Positions 53,469 to 64,000 of a DNA stretch of 64,000 nt are shown here, in pieces (the stretch's first letter is position 1; each line of letters starts with the position of its first letter). Both the position numbers and the translations under genes were made by a program. The stretch covers positions 1 to 64,000 of the forward strand of contig JADLAV010000047.1 of assembly GCA_020848075.1 (NCBI GenBank), in the 5' to 3' direction. The notes below the pieces were generated by a model. The model worked only from the letters and a program-made list of their open reading frames with translations, had not been told where the DNA came from and did not search any database. This DNA comes from Burkholderiales bacterium (GTDB lineage Bacteria; Pseudomonadota; Gammaproteobacteria; Burkholderiales; SG8-39).

Positions 53469-56261
53469 ATGAAACGCATGCTGTTCAACGCGACACAGGC
53501 CGAGGAACTCCGTGTCGCAATCGTCGATGGCCAGAAGCTGATCGACCTCGACATCGAATCGGCCAGCAAGGAACAACGCAAGGGCAACATCTACAAAGGA
53601 ATCATCACCCGGGTCGAACCCAGCCTCGAAGCCGCTTTCGTCGACTACGGCGCCGATCGCCACGGCTTCCTGCCGTACAAGGAAATCGCCCGCAGCTACT
53701 TCAAGGCATCCGTCGACCCCGGTCGTGCCCGCATCCAAGACGCGGTCGCCGAGGGCACCGAAGTCCTCGTTCAAGTGGAGAAGGACGAGCGCGGCAGCAA
53801 GGGCGCGGCCCTCACCACGTTCGTCAGCCTCGCCGGACGCTACCTCGTCCTGATGCCGAACAATCCGCGCGGCGGCGGGGTGTCGCGGCGCATCGAGGGC
53901 GAGGACCGGAACGAGCTCCGCGAGGCGATGGACCGCCTCGCCGTTCCGCAGGGCATGAGCATCATCGGGCGCACCGCGGGCATCGGGCGGAGCTACGAGG
54001 AGCTCGAGTGGGATCTCAACTACCTCCTCAGGCTCTGGGAGAAGATCGCCGAGGCGGCGGAGCCGCACCGCTGGAACGAGGAGGAGGCGGAGGAAGCGAA
54101 GAAGCGCGGCACCACATTGAAGGCCGGTGACCGCGCCAATCCGGCGCCCTTCCTGATCTACCAGGAATCGAGCCTCGTCATCCGCGCCATCCGCGACTAC
54201 TTCCAGCCGGACATCGGCGAGATCCTGATCGACACCGACTCGATCCACGAGCAGACGGTGGCGTTCATGGGCAACGTGATGCCGGACAACGTGGCTCGCG
54301 TGAAGCGCTACCGCGACGACGTGCCGCTCTTCTCCCGCTTCCAGATCGAGCACCAGATCGAGACCGCCTTCTCGCGCCAGGTGCCGCTGCCGTCGGGCGG
54401 CTCGATCGTGATCGACCACACCGAGGCGCTCGTGTCCATCGACGTCAACTCGGCACGCGCGACCAAGGGCGCCGACATCGAGGAGACCGCGTTCAAGACC
54501 AATCTCGAGGCCGCCGACGAGCTCGCGCGCCAGCTGCGGCTCCGGGACCTCGGCGGCCTCATCGTGATCGACTTCATCGACATGGAGAGCCAGCGCAACC
54601 AGCGCGAGGTGGAGAACCGGCTGCGCGAAGCGTTGCACTATGACCGCGCCCGCGTCCAGACCGGCAAGATTTCCCGGTTCGGCCTGATGGAGCTCTCGCG
54701 CCAGCGGCTCCGGCCGAGCCTCGGCGAGACGAGCTACCAGGCCTGCCCGCGCTGCAACGGCACCGGTCACGTGCGCTCGATCGAGTCTTCGGCGCTGCAC
54801 ATCCTGCGGATCATGCAGGAGGAAGCAATGAAGGAGAACACCGCGGCCGTGCACGTCCAGGTCCCGGTGGACGTGGGCACCTACCTCCTGAACGAGAAGC
54901 GCGACGACATCCACGCGCTCGAGGCCCGGCTCAAGGTCAACATCGTCCTGCTGCCGAACATCCACCTCGAGACGCCGAACTACAAGATCGAACGGCTGCG
55001 TCACGACGATCTCAACCAGGAGGGCGTGCTGCCGCCGAGCTACCGCATGGTGGAGGCACCCGCGGAGGAGGAGAAGAAGCTCCTGCTGCCCGAAGCGAAA
55101 ACCGCGCGTCCCGAGGCTCTAGTGAAAGGCGTCACGCCCGAGCAGCCCGCCCCGGTTCCTGTCCCCGCGGCACCGGCCCCAGCGCCGGCCGCCCCCGCCG
55201 CGCCTGCCGGAGAAGCGGTCGGGATCATCGGCAAGATCTTCGGTTGGTTCCGCGGTCCGGCCGCAACGCCCGTGCAGCCGGCGGCGGTACCGGTGCGTCC
55301 GGCCGCACCCGAGCCGCGGCGCGAGCACCGCGACCGGGGCGAGCGCGTCGAGCGCGGCCGCGGCGGCCGCGATCGTGCGGAGCGTCGCGAGCGCCGCGAG
55401 GGTCGGCCACAGGGCCCGCGTCCGTCGGAGCGCCCGCAGCAGCCAGGCGGCGAACGCCGTGAACGAGGCGGCGAGCAGCCCGCCCGTGAAGGCCGCCCAC
55501 CACAGCGCGAGCGCGGGGAGCGCGGAGAGCGCGGGGAGCGCGGAGAGCGCCGCGAGGAGCGCCAGCAACGGCGGCCGGAGCAGGAAGGACGACCGCAGCT
55601 GCCGCCGAGCGCCGGACCCTCTGGTGCTCCCGAGGCGCAAGCGGCCGAAGCCGAACGGCGCAGCGGGCGTCGCCGGCGTCGCGGCCGCGGCGGGGACCGT
55701 GGCAACGGCGGCGGTCAGCCGCGCCCGGAGACCGGCGCCGGCATGCCTGCGGCGCAAGCGGTGTTGCCGGCCGCAGCCGCAGCAGCCGAGACCGTAGCGA
55801 TCGCTCCGGCGCCCGCGGCTTCACCCATCGAACGCGCTTTCGCGCTCGAGACGCCGCGCGAGCCGGTTGCCCCGTCCATCGCACCCGAACCGATCGTGCC
55901 CGCGTTCACTGCCGCACGGGCCGAAGCGCCAGCGGCGCCGGAGCGCGAAGCACCAGCGGCGCCCGTCGGCGAAGCGCCGCGCGTCGTCGCCGGAATGCAG
56001 ACGGAGCACGTGGCTCCGGCTGTGGCGAGTGCGCCCGTTGTCGCCCCGCCCACGCCGAAGGTGGATCTCGACGAATCGCTGCGTCAGAGCGGCCTCGTCC
56101 TGATCGAGACGGATCCGGGCAGAGCGAAGACCGCCGCGGCCGTACCGGAGGAAGCGCCACCCGCACCGCGCGCGCCGCGCGAGCGGCGACCGGCGCCCAT
56201 CGCTCTGGATGAGCCGCTGGTGCAGGTCGAGACCCACAAATCGGATCAGGCGCCGGTCTGA
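53469..56261 (+). CDS. rne: Ribonuclease E
   Basis: RNase E (930 residues) is the main mRNA-decay and rRNA-processing endonuclease. The S1 domain lies at 35-120 ([23 protein letters not shown]). Catalytic Asp325 is in [12 protein letters not shown] and the second site is IDFIDM (367-372). The zinc-link CPRC is at 426-429. A charged insert of about 25 residues (about 199-223) interrupts the catalytic domain before APFLIYQES. The C-terminal half is disordered and Arg-rich, with an 18-bp tandem repeat (55509-55544) coding ERGERG, followed by a Pro/Ala tail. Confidence 0.96.
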   Translation: MKRMLFNATQAEELRVAIVDGQKLIDLDIESASKEQRKGNIYKGIITRVEPSLEAAFVDYGADRHGFLPYKEIARSYFKASVDPGRARIQDAVAEGTEVLVQVEKDERGSKGAALTTFVSLAGRYLVLMPNNPRGGGVSRRIEGEDRNELREAMDRLAVPQGMSIIGRTAGIGRSYEELEWDLNYLLRLWEKIAEAAEPHRWNEEEAEEAKKRGTTLKAGDRANPAPFLIYQESSLVIRAIRDYFQPDIGEILIDTDSIHEQTVAFMGNVMPDNVARVKRYRDDVPLFSRFQIEHQIETAFSRQVPLPSGGSIVIDHTEALVSIDVNSARATKGADIEETAFKTNLEAADELARQLRLRDLGGLIVIDFIDMESQRNQREVENRLREALHYDRARVQTGKISRFGLMELSRQRLRPSLGETSYQACPRCNGTGHVRSIESSALHILRIMQEEAMKENTAAVHVQVPVDVGTYLLNEKRDDIHALEARLKVNIVLLPNIHLETPNYKIERLRHDDLNQEGVLPPSYRMVEAPAEEEKKLLLPEAKTARPEALVKGVTPEQPAPVPVPAAPAPAPAAPAAPAGEAVGIIGKIFGWFRGPAATPVQPAAVPVRPAAPEPRREHRDRGERVERGRGGRDRAERRERREGRPQGPRPSERPQQPGGERRERGGEQPAREGRPPQRERGERGERGERGERREERQQRRPEQEGRPQLPPSAGPSGAPEAQAAEAERRSGRRRRRGRGGDRGNGGGQPRPETGAGMPAAQAVLPAAAAAAETVAIAPAPAASPIERAFALETPREPVAPSIAPEPIVPAFTAARAEAPAAPEREAPAAPVGEAPRVVAGMQTEHVAPAVASAPVVAPPTPKVDLDESLRQSGLVLIETDPGRAKTAAAVPEEAPPAPRAPRERRPAPIALDEPLVQVETHKSDQAPV

Positions 56262-56288
56262 CGCCGGCCCCGCGCCAACGCGGGCGCT

Positions 56289-56316
56289 GAGCAGGTCCGC
56301 ATGCGCGGGCCTGCTC
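56289..56316 (+). terminator. Hairpin after rne
   Basis: GAGCAGG, a G-U pair and CCGC form a 12-bp stem around the loop ATGC with the matching GCGG/CCTGCTC arm. It starts 28 bp after the rne stop. No T-run follows, so it may stabilise the 3' end or need Rho. Confidence 0.55.
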
Positions 56317-56355
56317 GCTGGGCTGCGAAAATCTGACCGAGGAAGGTCTGCTGAA

Positions 56356-56381
56356 GTCATTCCCGCTTCCGCAGGAATGAC
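56356..56381. repeat. Dispersed-repeat-like inverted repeat (GTCATTCC...GGAATGAC)
   Basis: GTCATTCC and GGAATGAC bracket a 10-nt centre (CGCTTCCGCA). Many betaproteobacterial genomes carry interspersed repeats built on CATTCCCGC...GCGGGAATG, and dRS3 of Neisseria has ATTCCC-N8-GGGAAT. Only one copy is seen here. Confidence 0.45.
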
Positions 56382-56432
56382 GGGCTTCTTCGAAGCTTCC
56401 CCAAGGGCCGCAGGCCCTCGTGCGGGCCGTGC

Positions 56433-56921
56433 TCAGCGGGTAAGCCCGGGCCGCAGCGCTGCGAGCAGCCCGGCGGCCGCCTCCTCGATCAGGTCGAGCA
56501 CGAGATCGAAGCCGCCCGGTCCGCCGAAGTACGGATCGGGCACGTCGAGCGTTCCGGCGCGCCGCGCGTACGCGAGCATCAGCGCGATCTTGTGTCCCGC
56601 GGTCGGCGGCGCGAGGCGCGCGAGGATCTCCTGGTGGCCGCGGTCCATCGCCAGGATCAGATCGAACGTCGCGAAGTCTTCGAGTGCGATCTTGCGCGCG
56701 CGCAATCGCGAGAGATCGTAGCCGCGCGCCCGCGCCGCCGCCTGTGTCCGCGCATCCGGCGGCTCGCCCACGTGGTAGCCGTGCGTGCCGGCCGAATCGG
56801 TCGTGATCAAGTGCCCGAGACCGGCATCGGCCGCCATCCGGCCGAACACCGCCGCCGCCGTCGGCGAGCGGCAGATGTTGCCGGTGCAGACGAAGAGGAC
56901 GCTCCTCACCGGGCCGTTCAT
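56433..56921 (-). CDS. Low-molecular-weight protein-tyrosine phosphatase
   Basis: The 162-residue enzyme has the P-loop VCTGNICRSP (Cys12 and Arg18) and the general-acid Asp129 in VPDPYFGG. Such phosphatases act on tyrosine kinases of exopolysaccharide systems or on arginine phosphate; no kinase gene is nearby. It begins 3 bp after uvrB and shares its transcript. Confidence 0.92.
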   Translation of the reverse strand: MNGPVRSVLFVCTGNICRSPTAAAVFGRMAADAGLGHLITTDSAGTHGYHVGEPPDARTQAAARARGYDLSRLRARKIALEDFATFDLILAMDRGHQEILARLAPPTAGHKIALMLAYARRAGTLDVPDPYFGGPGGFDLVLDLIEEAAAGLLAALRPGLTR

Positions 56922-56924
56922 CCC

Positions 56925-59018
<2,094 letters not shown>

Positions 59019-59248
59019 GCGGCGCTCTGGCGCTTGGGACTCGGGCACTTCGTAACGGCAACTGACAGAAGAAACCGAGTATTTTCGCATACCGCGGGAG
59101 CCAAGGCACCCCGACCCGCATGCTCCACCCCGGCAGAGGACGGCGGGGTAGAATTCGCCCGATTGGGCGAGTACGTCGGAGCGCCTGCGCGCGACGCGCA
59201 GCCCGCCGGCGACGCCGCCACGGATCGAGCACCCCTGACCGACGACTT

Positions 59249-60454
59249 ATGACGACCTCCCTCCTCGCTCGCGTCGAAATGGCGCCCCGCGACCCGATTC
59301 TCGGCGTCACCGAGGCCTATGTCGCGGACCAGAATCCGAAGAAGGTCAACCTGGGCGTCGGCGTCTACTACGACGAGGACGGCAAGGTGCCGCTGCTCCA
59401 GTGCGTGCGGCGCGCAGACCGCGCGATCCTGGAGAACTCCGCGCCGTGGAGCTACCTCCCGATCGACGGCCTGGCCGCCTACGATCGCGCCGTGCAGTCG
59501 CTCGTCTTCGGCGCGGACTCGGCGGTGGTCAAGGAAAACCGGGCCGTGACGGTGCAAGCGCTCGGCGGCACCGGCGCGCTCAAGATCGGCGCGGATTTCC
59601 TCCGGCGGATCAGCCCGGCGGCGCAGGTCTGGATCAGCGATCCGAGCTGGGAGAACCACCGGGCCCTCTTCGAGGGCGCCGGCTTCCAGGTGAACGCGTA
59701 TCCCTACTATGACGCCGCGACGCACGGGCTCGACTTCGCGGGCATGACGGCTGCGCTCGGCAACGCACCGGCCGGGTCGATCGTGGTGCTGCACGCCTGC
59801 TGCCACAATCCGACCGGCGTCGACCTCGGGCCCGACGAGTGGCGTCGCGTCCTCGAGATCGTCAAGGCGCGCGAGCTGGTCCCCTTCCTCGACATCGCCT
59901 ACCAGGGGTTCGCGGACGGCATCGAGGCCGACGGCGCCGTGGTGCGCCAGTTCGCCGCCGCGTGCAGCCCGGTCTTCGTGGCGAGCTCGTACTCGAAGTC
60001 CTTCTCGCTCTACGGCGAGCGCATCGGCGCGCTCAGCGTCGCCACTGGCAGCGCCGACGAGGCGGCGCGGCTGCTGAGTCAGCTGAAGCGCGTCGTGCGC
60101 ACGAACTATTCCAACCCGCCGACCCACGGTGGCAAGGTGGTCGCGATGGTCCTCACCACCCCGGAGCTGCGCGCGCTGTGGGAGCAGGAGCTTGGCGGAA
60201 TGCGCGAGCGGATCCGCGCCCTGCGCAAGCTGCTCGTGGACAAGATCCACGCGCGCGTGCCCGGCGCGGACTTCGGCTTCGTGCTGCGCCAGCGCGGCAT
60301 GTTCTCCTACTCCGGGCTTACCAAGGCGCAGGTGCAGCGCCTGCGCGAGGAGTTCTCGATCTACGCGATCGACACCGGCCGCATCTGCGTCTCGGCGCTC
60401 AACGCGCGCAACGCCGACTACGTGGCCGACGCGATCGCGGCGGTGATCCGCTGA
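59249..60454 (+). CDS. Aromatic/aspartate aminotransferase (class I, TyrB-like)
   Basis: The 401-residue PLP enzyme begins LLARVEMAPRDPILGVTEAY and has the Schiff-base Lys250 in SSYSKSFSLYGERIG. The arginine segments and SNPPTHGG are typical of the AspC/TyrB group, giving transamination of aspartate, tyrosine or phenylalanine with 2-oxoglutarate. It diverges from uvrB, as in many betaproteobacteria. Confidence 0.93.
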   Translation: MTTSLLARVEMAPRDPILGVTEAYVADQNPKKVNLGVGVYYDEDGKVPLLQCVRRADRAILENSAPWSYLPIDGLAAYDRAVQSLVFGADSAVVKENRAVTVQALGGTGALKIGADFLRRISPAAQVWISDPSWENHRALFEGAGFQVNAYPYYDAATHGLDFAGMTAALGNAPAGSIVVLHACCHNPTGVDLGPDEWRRVLEIVKARELVPFLDIAYQGFADGIEADGAVVRQFAAACSPVFVASSYSKSFSLYGERIGALSVATGSADEAARLLSQLKRVVRTNYSNPPTHGGKVVAMVLTTPELRALWEQELGGMRERIRALRKLLVDKIHARVPGADFGFVLRQRGMFSYSGLTKAQVQRLREEFSIYAIDTGRICVSALNARNADYVADAIAAVIR

Positions 60455-60545
60455 CGCCGCAGCCTCCGCGATCATCCCACGCGCTCGCTCGGCAAACCCG
60501 AGCGGGCGGCGGCCGCTGGCGACGCCCGTGTCGCAGCGCAGCGCG

Positions 60546-60574
60546 TTGACCCGCCATCCCGGGGGCCGTAAAAT
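60546..60574 (+). promoter_or_regulatory. tRNA-Asn promoter
   Basis: TTGACC (60546-60551) and TAAAAT (60569-60574) are spaced by 17 bp. The tRNA begins 12 bp after the -10 box. A G-rich run between them could act as a stringent-response discriminator, though it lies in the spacer rather than downstream. Confidence 0.8.
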
Positions 60575-60585
60575 GCCGCGCCTGT

Positions 60586-60661
60586 TCCCCGATAGCTCAG
60601 TCGGTAGAGCGACGGACTGTTAATCCGCAGGTCCCAGGTTCGAGCCCTGGTCGGGGAGCCA
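60586..60661 (+). tRNA. tRNA-Asn (anticodon GUU)
   Basis: TCCCCGA pairs with TCGGGGA, followed by G and an encoded CCA. The anticodon loop is CTGTTAA (GUU). The D arm AGCTCAGTCGGTAGAGC and T arm CAGGTTCGAGCCCTG are canonical. Length is 76 nt. Confidence 0.97.
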
Positions 60662-60670
60662 AAGAATCAA

Positions 60671-60690
60671 CGGCCAGCGTGCGCTGGCCG
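60671..60690 (+). terminator. Terminator hairpin after tRNA-Asn
   Basis: CGGCCAG and CTGGCCG form a stem closed by CG/CG pairs around a short loop. The sequence CTTTC follows. It sits 9 bp after the tRNA and probably ends its transcript. Confidence 0.65.
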
Positions 60691-60945
60691 CTTTCATCTC
60701 CGCGGCCGGCGTCCGTCGGCTGCCGCGCTGGGACGTTGTCGAGCGGTTGTGTCTGCGGCGCTCGCTCAGCCATACAAGGAAGCAGGTGTCGAGCGCGGCG
60801 GGGGTCACGCCCCGGTGGCGAGCCCCATGTCAATTCGAATAGAATGCGAGCGGGAGGGCGAAGCGGGACACGTCGTCAGACGAAGAAACCCCGCGCAACG
60901 TTCCACGCGGAAGCCGCCCGGCTTCCAGCGAGAGAGGAGACCGCA

Positions 60946-62136
60946 ATGAGCACACGAGTTTCGGTGAAGCTTCTTCGCGCTGCGGCGCTGGTGGCCGCGG
61001 CCTCGCTCACTTTTGCCGCGGCCGCCCGTGCGGCCGAGCCGTACCGGATCGACGTCATCGCCTCGCTCACCGGCGGCGCCTCGTTTCTCGGCAAGGGCGA
61101 GCAGCAGGCGCTGCAGCTCCTGCAGAAGTCGGTGAACGATTCGGGTGGCATCAACGGGCAACCGCTCGAGCTCACTTTCTACGACGACCAGTCGAGCCCG
61201 CAGGTCGCGGTGCAGCTCGCGAGCCAGCTCAAGGCGAAGAATCCGGCAGTGATCATCGGGCCGGTGCTGGTGGCGATGTGCAACGCGGCCGGCGCGCTGA
61301 TGAAGGACGGGCCGGTGATGTACTGCCTCTCCCCCGGCATCCACCCGCCGAAGGGCAGCTTCGTCTTCACCTCGAGCGCATCCACCTACGACCTCGCGAA
61401 GGCGCTGATGCGCTACTTCCGGACGAAGGGATGGACGAGGATCGCGATCATGACCAGCTCGGACGCGACCGGTCAGGACGCCGAGCGCGGCCTGAACGAG
61501 GCCGCGGCGATGGCCGAGAACAAGAGCATCGAGCTCGTCGCGCGCGCACACTTCAACATCACCGACGTGAGCGTCGCCGCGCAGATCGAGAACGTGAAGG
61601 CTGCCAATCCCCAGGCCTTCATCGCGTGGAGCACCGGAGCGCCGATCGCCACGATCTTCAAGGGCATCGTGCAGGCCGGGCTCGACGTGCCGACGGCGAC
61701 CACCGACGGCAACATGACCTATGCGCAGATGAAAAACTATCACGACTTCCTCCCCAAGCAGCTCTACATCGCCAGCGCGACGTGGGCGGGCTATGGCTAC
61801 GAGCCGCTCGACCCGCGGCTGGAGAAGGTGATCAAGGCGTTCTATGACGAGTACGCGGCGATCGGCCAGAAGCCGGACCTGCCGGCGAGCATCGGCTGGA
61901 ACAGCGGCCTCATCGTGACCGACGCGCTGAAGAAGCTCGGGCCGAAGGTCACGGCCACGCAACTGCGCGACTATCTCGTCGAGCTGAAGGACGTACCGAG
62001 CGTCGACGGCATGCTCGACTTCCCCGCATCGCCGCAGCGCGGGCTCGGGCTGCACGACGTGGTGGTCACGCACTGGGATCCGGCCAAGAACACCTGGGTG
62101 GCGGTGAGCAAGCCGGGCGGCGTGCCGCTTCCCTAG
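60946..62136 (+). CDS. Branched-chain amino-acid-type ABC substrate-binding protein
   Basis: The 396-residue periplasmic receptor (LivK/periplasmic-binding type 6) has a signal peptide (1-30, ending AARAAEP). The mature part includes IDVIASLTGGASFLGKGEQQAL, GGINGQPLELTFYDDQSSP and VIIGPVLVAMCNAAGAL. In this group many members bind aromatic acids or other carboxylates rather than leucine. GAGAGGAGA precedes the ATG. It leads into the fused permease. Confidence 0.9.
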   Translation: MSTRVSVKLLRAAALVAAASLTFAAAARAAEPYRIDVIASLTGGASFLGKGEQQALQLLQKSVNDSGGINGQPLELTFYDDQSSPQVAVQLASQLKAKNPAVIIGPVLVAMCNAAGALMKDGPVMYCLSPGIHPPKGSFVFTSSASTYDLAKALMRYFRTKGWTRIAIMTSSDATGQDAERGLNEAAAMAENKSIELVARAHFNITDVSVAAQIENVKAANPQAFIAWSTGAPIATIFKGIVQAGLDVPTATTDGNMTYAQMKNYHDFLPKQLYIASATWAGYGYEPLDPRLEKVIKAFYDEYAAIGQKPDLPASIGWNSGLIVTDALKKLGPKVTATQLRDYLVELKDVPSVDGMLDFPASPQRGLGLHDVVVTHWDPAKNTWVAVSKPGGVPLP

Positions 62137-62167
62137 ACCTTTTCGCCGCGGCTCGCGTGCCATCCTC

Positions 62168-62195
62168 CCCTCCTCCGCGACGGATCGGAGGAGGG
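62168..62195 (+). promoter_or_regulatory. Hairpin between receptor and permease genes
   Basis: CCCTCCTCCG and CGGAGGAGGG form a perfect 10-bp stem around an 8-nt loop, 30 bp before the permease ATG. There is no T-run. Such hairpins often raise the level of the receptor relative to the permease by protecting the upstream mRNA. Confidence 0.6.
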
Positions 62196-62225
62196 CTCAT
62201 CTCGCGCGCACGTCGCTGAAGCGCG

Positions 62226-64000
62226 ATGGAGCAGGCGGTCCAGACCGTCATCGGCGGGCTGCTCCAGGGCACCGTGTTCGGAGTCGTCGCGCTGGGGTTC
62301 GCGCTCGTCTTCCGCGTCACCGGCGCGATCAACCTCTCGCAGGGCGCATTCTGCATCGTCGGCGCGCTCGCGATGTACTCGTTCCAAGTCTCGCTCGGCT
62401 GGCCGGGGTGGGCCGCGGCCGCGGCCGCGGTTGGGGTGACTGCCGCCGCCGGCGCCGTGATCGGCGCGACGACGTTCGTGCCGGCGCTCTCGCGGCTGCC
62501 GGTGAGCAGCATGCTGATCCTCACCGCGGGGCTGCTGACGACGCTCGAAGGCCTGTCGCTCGTCGTCTGGGGAAGCCAGCCCTATGCGCTCCCGCCCTTC
62601 TCCGGCGAGGCGCCGGTGTCGGTGCTCGGCGTTCGCCTGCCGACGCAGGGGTTCTGGATCGTCGGCGCAGCTGCCGCGATCATTGCCGGCGTCTGGTTCC
62701 TGCTTATGCGCACGGCGCTCGGGCGGGCGCTGCGTGCCTGCGCCGAGAATCCGACCGCCGCACGCCTCATGGGCATCGACGTCCCGCGCATGACGCTCTT
62801 CGCCTTCACGCTGGCCGCGCTCATCGCGGGCATCGGCGGCATCGCGGTCGCCCCAATCCTGTCGTTCCAGTTCGACACCGGGCGCCTGTTCACCATCGCG
62901 GGGTTCAGCGCGGTCGCGATCGGCGGGCTCGGTTCGCTGGTGGGCTCGGTCGCCGGCGGCGAGCTGCTCGGGGTCGCCGAGCAGCTCGCGGCGGGCTACA
63001 TCTCGTCGCTCTTCGCGAACGGCATCGCGCTCGCGCTCCTCATCCTCACGCTCCTCGTGCGCCCGAGCGGCCTCCTCACCGCGAAGCGCACGCGCCGCGA
63101 GGACGTGCGGGACGAGCACCGCATCTACCACCCGGTGGTGCGACTGAGAGGGCGTCGTGCCGTCGTCTTCGGTCTCGGCGCCGTCGCGGCGCTCGCCGTG
63201 CTGCCCTGGATCGTGCCGCCAGGCCTCATGAACTCCGTCGTCATCACCGGCATCCTCTTCATCAGCGTGCTGGGCCTCGACGTTCTCATGGGCTACTGTG
63301 GGCAGGTGAGCCTCGGCCAGGCGGGCTTCATGGCGGTCGGCGGCTACACCGCCGCGATCCTCGCGACCAATCACGGCTGGCCGCCCCTCGCCGGAATCGC
63401 GGCGGGCCTCGTGCTGTCGCTGGCGTGCGCGGTCGCGCTGTCGCTCGTCACCATGCGCCTGCGCGGGCACTATCTGGCGCTCGCGACGCTCGCATTCGGC
63501 CTGCTCGTCGAGTCGCTCGCCGTCGGCATGACGGAGACCACGGGCGGCCCCTCCGGCCTCGTCGGCGTGCCCTCCTTCTCCGTCGGCCCGTTCGACTTCG
63601 GCACACCGCTCGCGATGTACTACCTCGTCGCCGCGGTGATCGTGGTCCTCGTTCTCGTGCTTCTCGGCGGACTGCGCTCGGGCTTCGGCCGCGCGCTGCA
63701 GGCCGTGCGCACGGACCAGACCGCTGCCGCAGCGCTCGGCATCAACGTGCCGCGCTACAAGATGGCGGCGTTTGCCGCGAGCGCCGCGGCTGCGTCGTTG
63801 TCGGGGAGCCTCTACGCCTTCCACCTGAATTTCCTCTCGCCCGACATGGTCGGCCTCGCGCGGTCGCTCGAGATGATCGCGATGCTCGTCGTCGGCGGCG
63901 AGGGCACGCTGGTCGGGTCGCTCTTCGGGGTCGCGCTCCTCACGCTCCTTCCCACCATCTTCCAGCCGCTCGCGCTCTACAAGACGTTCGCCGAAGGGCT
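62226..64000 (+). CDS. Fused LivH-LivM branched-chain-type ABC permease (partial)
   Basis: An open frame runs from ATG 62226 to the window edge (591 codons, no stop). Residues 1-290 are LivH-like (VTGAINLSQGAF, ACAENPTAARLMGIDV, GRLFTIAGFSAVAIGGLGSLVG). After a charged linker (RTRREDVRDEH) the rest is LivM-like (GYCGQVSLGQAGFMAVGGYTAA, MRLRGHYLALATLAFG, AVRTDQTAAAALGINV). These are normally two proteins. The ATP-binding genes (LivG, LivF) should follow beyond the window. Confidence 0.92.
   Translation, partial: MEQAVQTVIGGLLQGTVFGVVALGFALVFRVTGAINLSQGAFCIVGALAMYSFQVSLGWPGWAAAAAAVGVTAAAGAVIGATTFVPALSRLPVSSMLILTAGLLTTLEGLSLVVWGSQPYALPPFSGEAPVSVLGVRLPTQGFWIVGAAAAIIAGVWFLLMRTALGRALRACAENPTAARLMGIDVPRMTLFAFTLAALIAGIGGIAVAPILSFQFDTGRLFTIAGFSAVAIGGLGSLVGSVAGGELLGVAEQLAAGYISSLFANGIALALLILTLLVRPSGLLTAKRTRREDVRDEHRIYHPVVRLRGRRAVVFGLGAVAALAVLPWIVPPGLMNSVVITGILFISVLGLDVLMGYCGQVSLGQAGFMAVGGYTAAILATNHGWPPLAGIAAGLVLSLACAVALSLVTMRLRGHYLALATLAFGLLVESLAVGMTETTGGPSGLVGVPSFSVGPFDFGTPLAMYYLVAAVIVVLVLVLLGGLRSGFGRALQAVRTDQTAAAALGINVPRYKMAAFAASAAAASLSGSLYAFHLNFLSPDMVGLARSLEMIAMLVVGGEGTLVGSLFGVALLTLLPTIFQPLALYKTFAEG

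Noticed and set aside
62133-63824. 563-codon open frame on the minus strand rich in E, R, A and D
   Set aside because: It is the complement of the fused permease. Its composition is what a GC-rich membrane gene gives when read backward.

Overview
The window is high-GC DNA (strong G/C bias at third codon positions) from a betaproteobacterium, most likely a Burkholderiales-like lineage. The evidence is gene order: plsX-fabHDG-acpP-fabF, then rpoE-rseA-rseB-mucD-lepA-lepB-rnc-era-recO-pdxJ-acpS-nagZ, then rne-rluC-gph-sppA-maf, then uvrC-pgsA-tRNA-Gly-tRNA-Cys. EF-P also carries an arginine rather than a lysine at its modification-loop tip. The species cannot be named from this sequence.

Positions 1-14,090 are accessory and partly decayed. 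They hold an NTF2-like gene, a hicB-hicA toxin-antitoxin pair flanked by two integron attC-like folded sites, an IS91-family transposase with two reading-frame breaks, a DUF5996 gene, and a prlF-yhaV pair under a textbook promoter with an 18-bp palindromic operator. Then come several gene corpses (IS3, GH79-like glycosidase, Dps, LigB-type dioxygenase, SDR). Intact metabolic or resistance genes are a DUF2630 protein, an LDH/MDH-type dehydrogenase, a CopB-type copper ATPase, a carboxymuconolactone-decarboxylase-like protein, a cupin, an SDR and a RibD-C reductase.

Positions 14,093-19,786 are a tRNA neighbourhood. tRNA-Leu(UAA) is separated from tRNA-Cys and tRNA-Gly by about 5.4 kb holding a UbiD-family decarboxylase with an NMT1/SsuA-like ABC transporter, two transposase fragments and a guaA pseudogene. 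pgsA and uvrC follow.

Positions 22,519-29,827 encode a six-gene membrane complex (HyfB, HyfC, HyfE, HyfF, HyfG and HyfI-like). Its large subunit lacks both CxxC motifs that bind the NiFe centre. It is therefore an energy-converting-hydrogenase-related (Ehr-type) complex rather than a normal group 4 hydrogenase; its electron donor and acceptor are not visible here.

Positions 29,959-62,136 are mainly housekeeping. They hold efp; an almost unbroken minus-strand block (nagZ back to yceD) for murein recycling, cofactor synthesis, translation, protein export, the sigma-E envelope-stress response and fatty-acid synthesis; then maf, a tetrapyrrole-methylase-type enzyme, sppA, gph, rluC, rne, a low-molecular-weight phosphatase, uvrB, an aromatic/aspartate aminotransferase and tRNA-Asn. 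The window ends in a branched-chain amino-acid-type ABC importer whose LivH and LivM permeases are fused and run off the edge.

Regulatory signals include a near-leaderless promoter for yceD-rpmF-plsX-fab, an intrinsic terminator whose T-run abuts the lepA start codon, candidate sigma-E promoters before rpoE and mucD, and a hairpin covering the rne ribosome-binding site.
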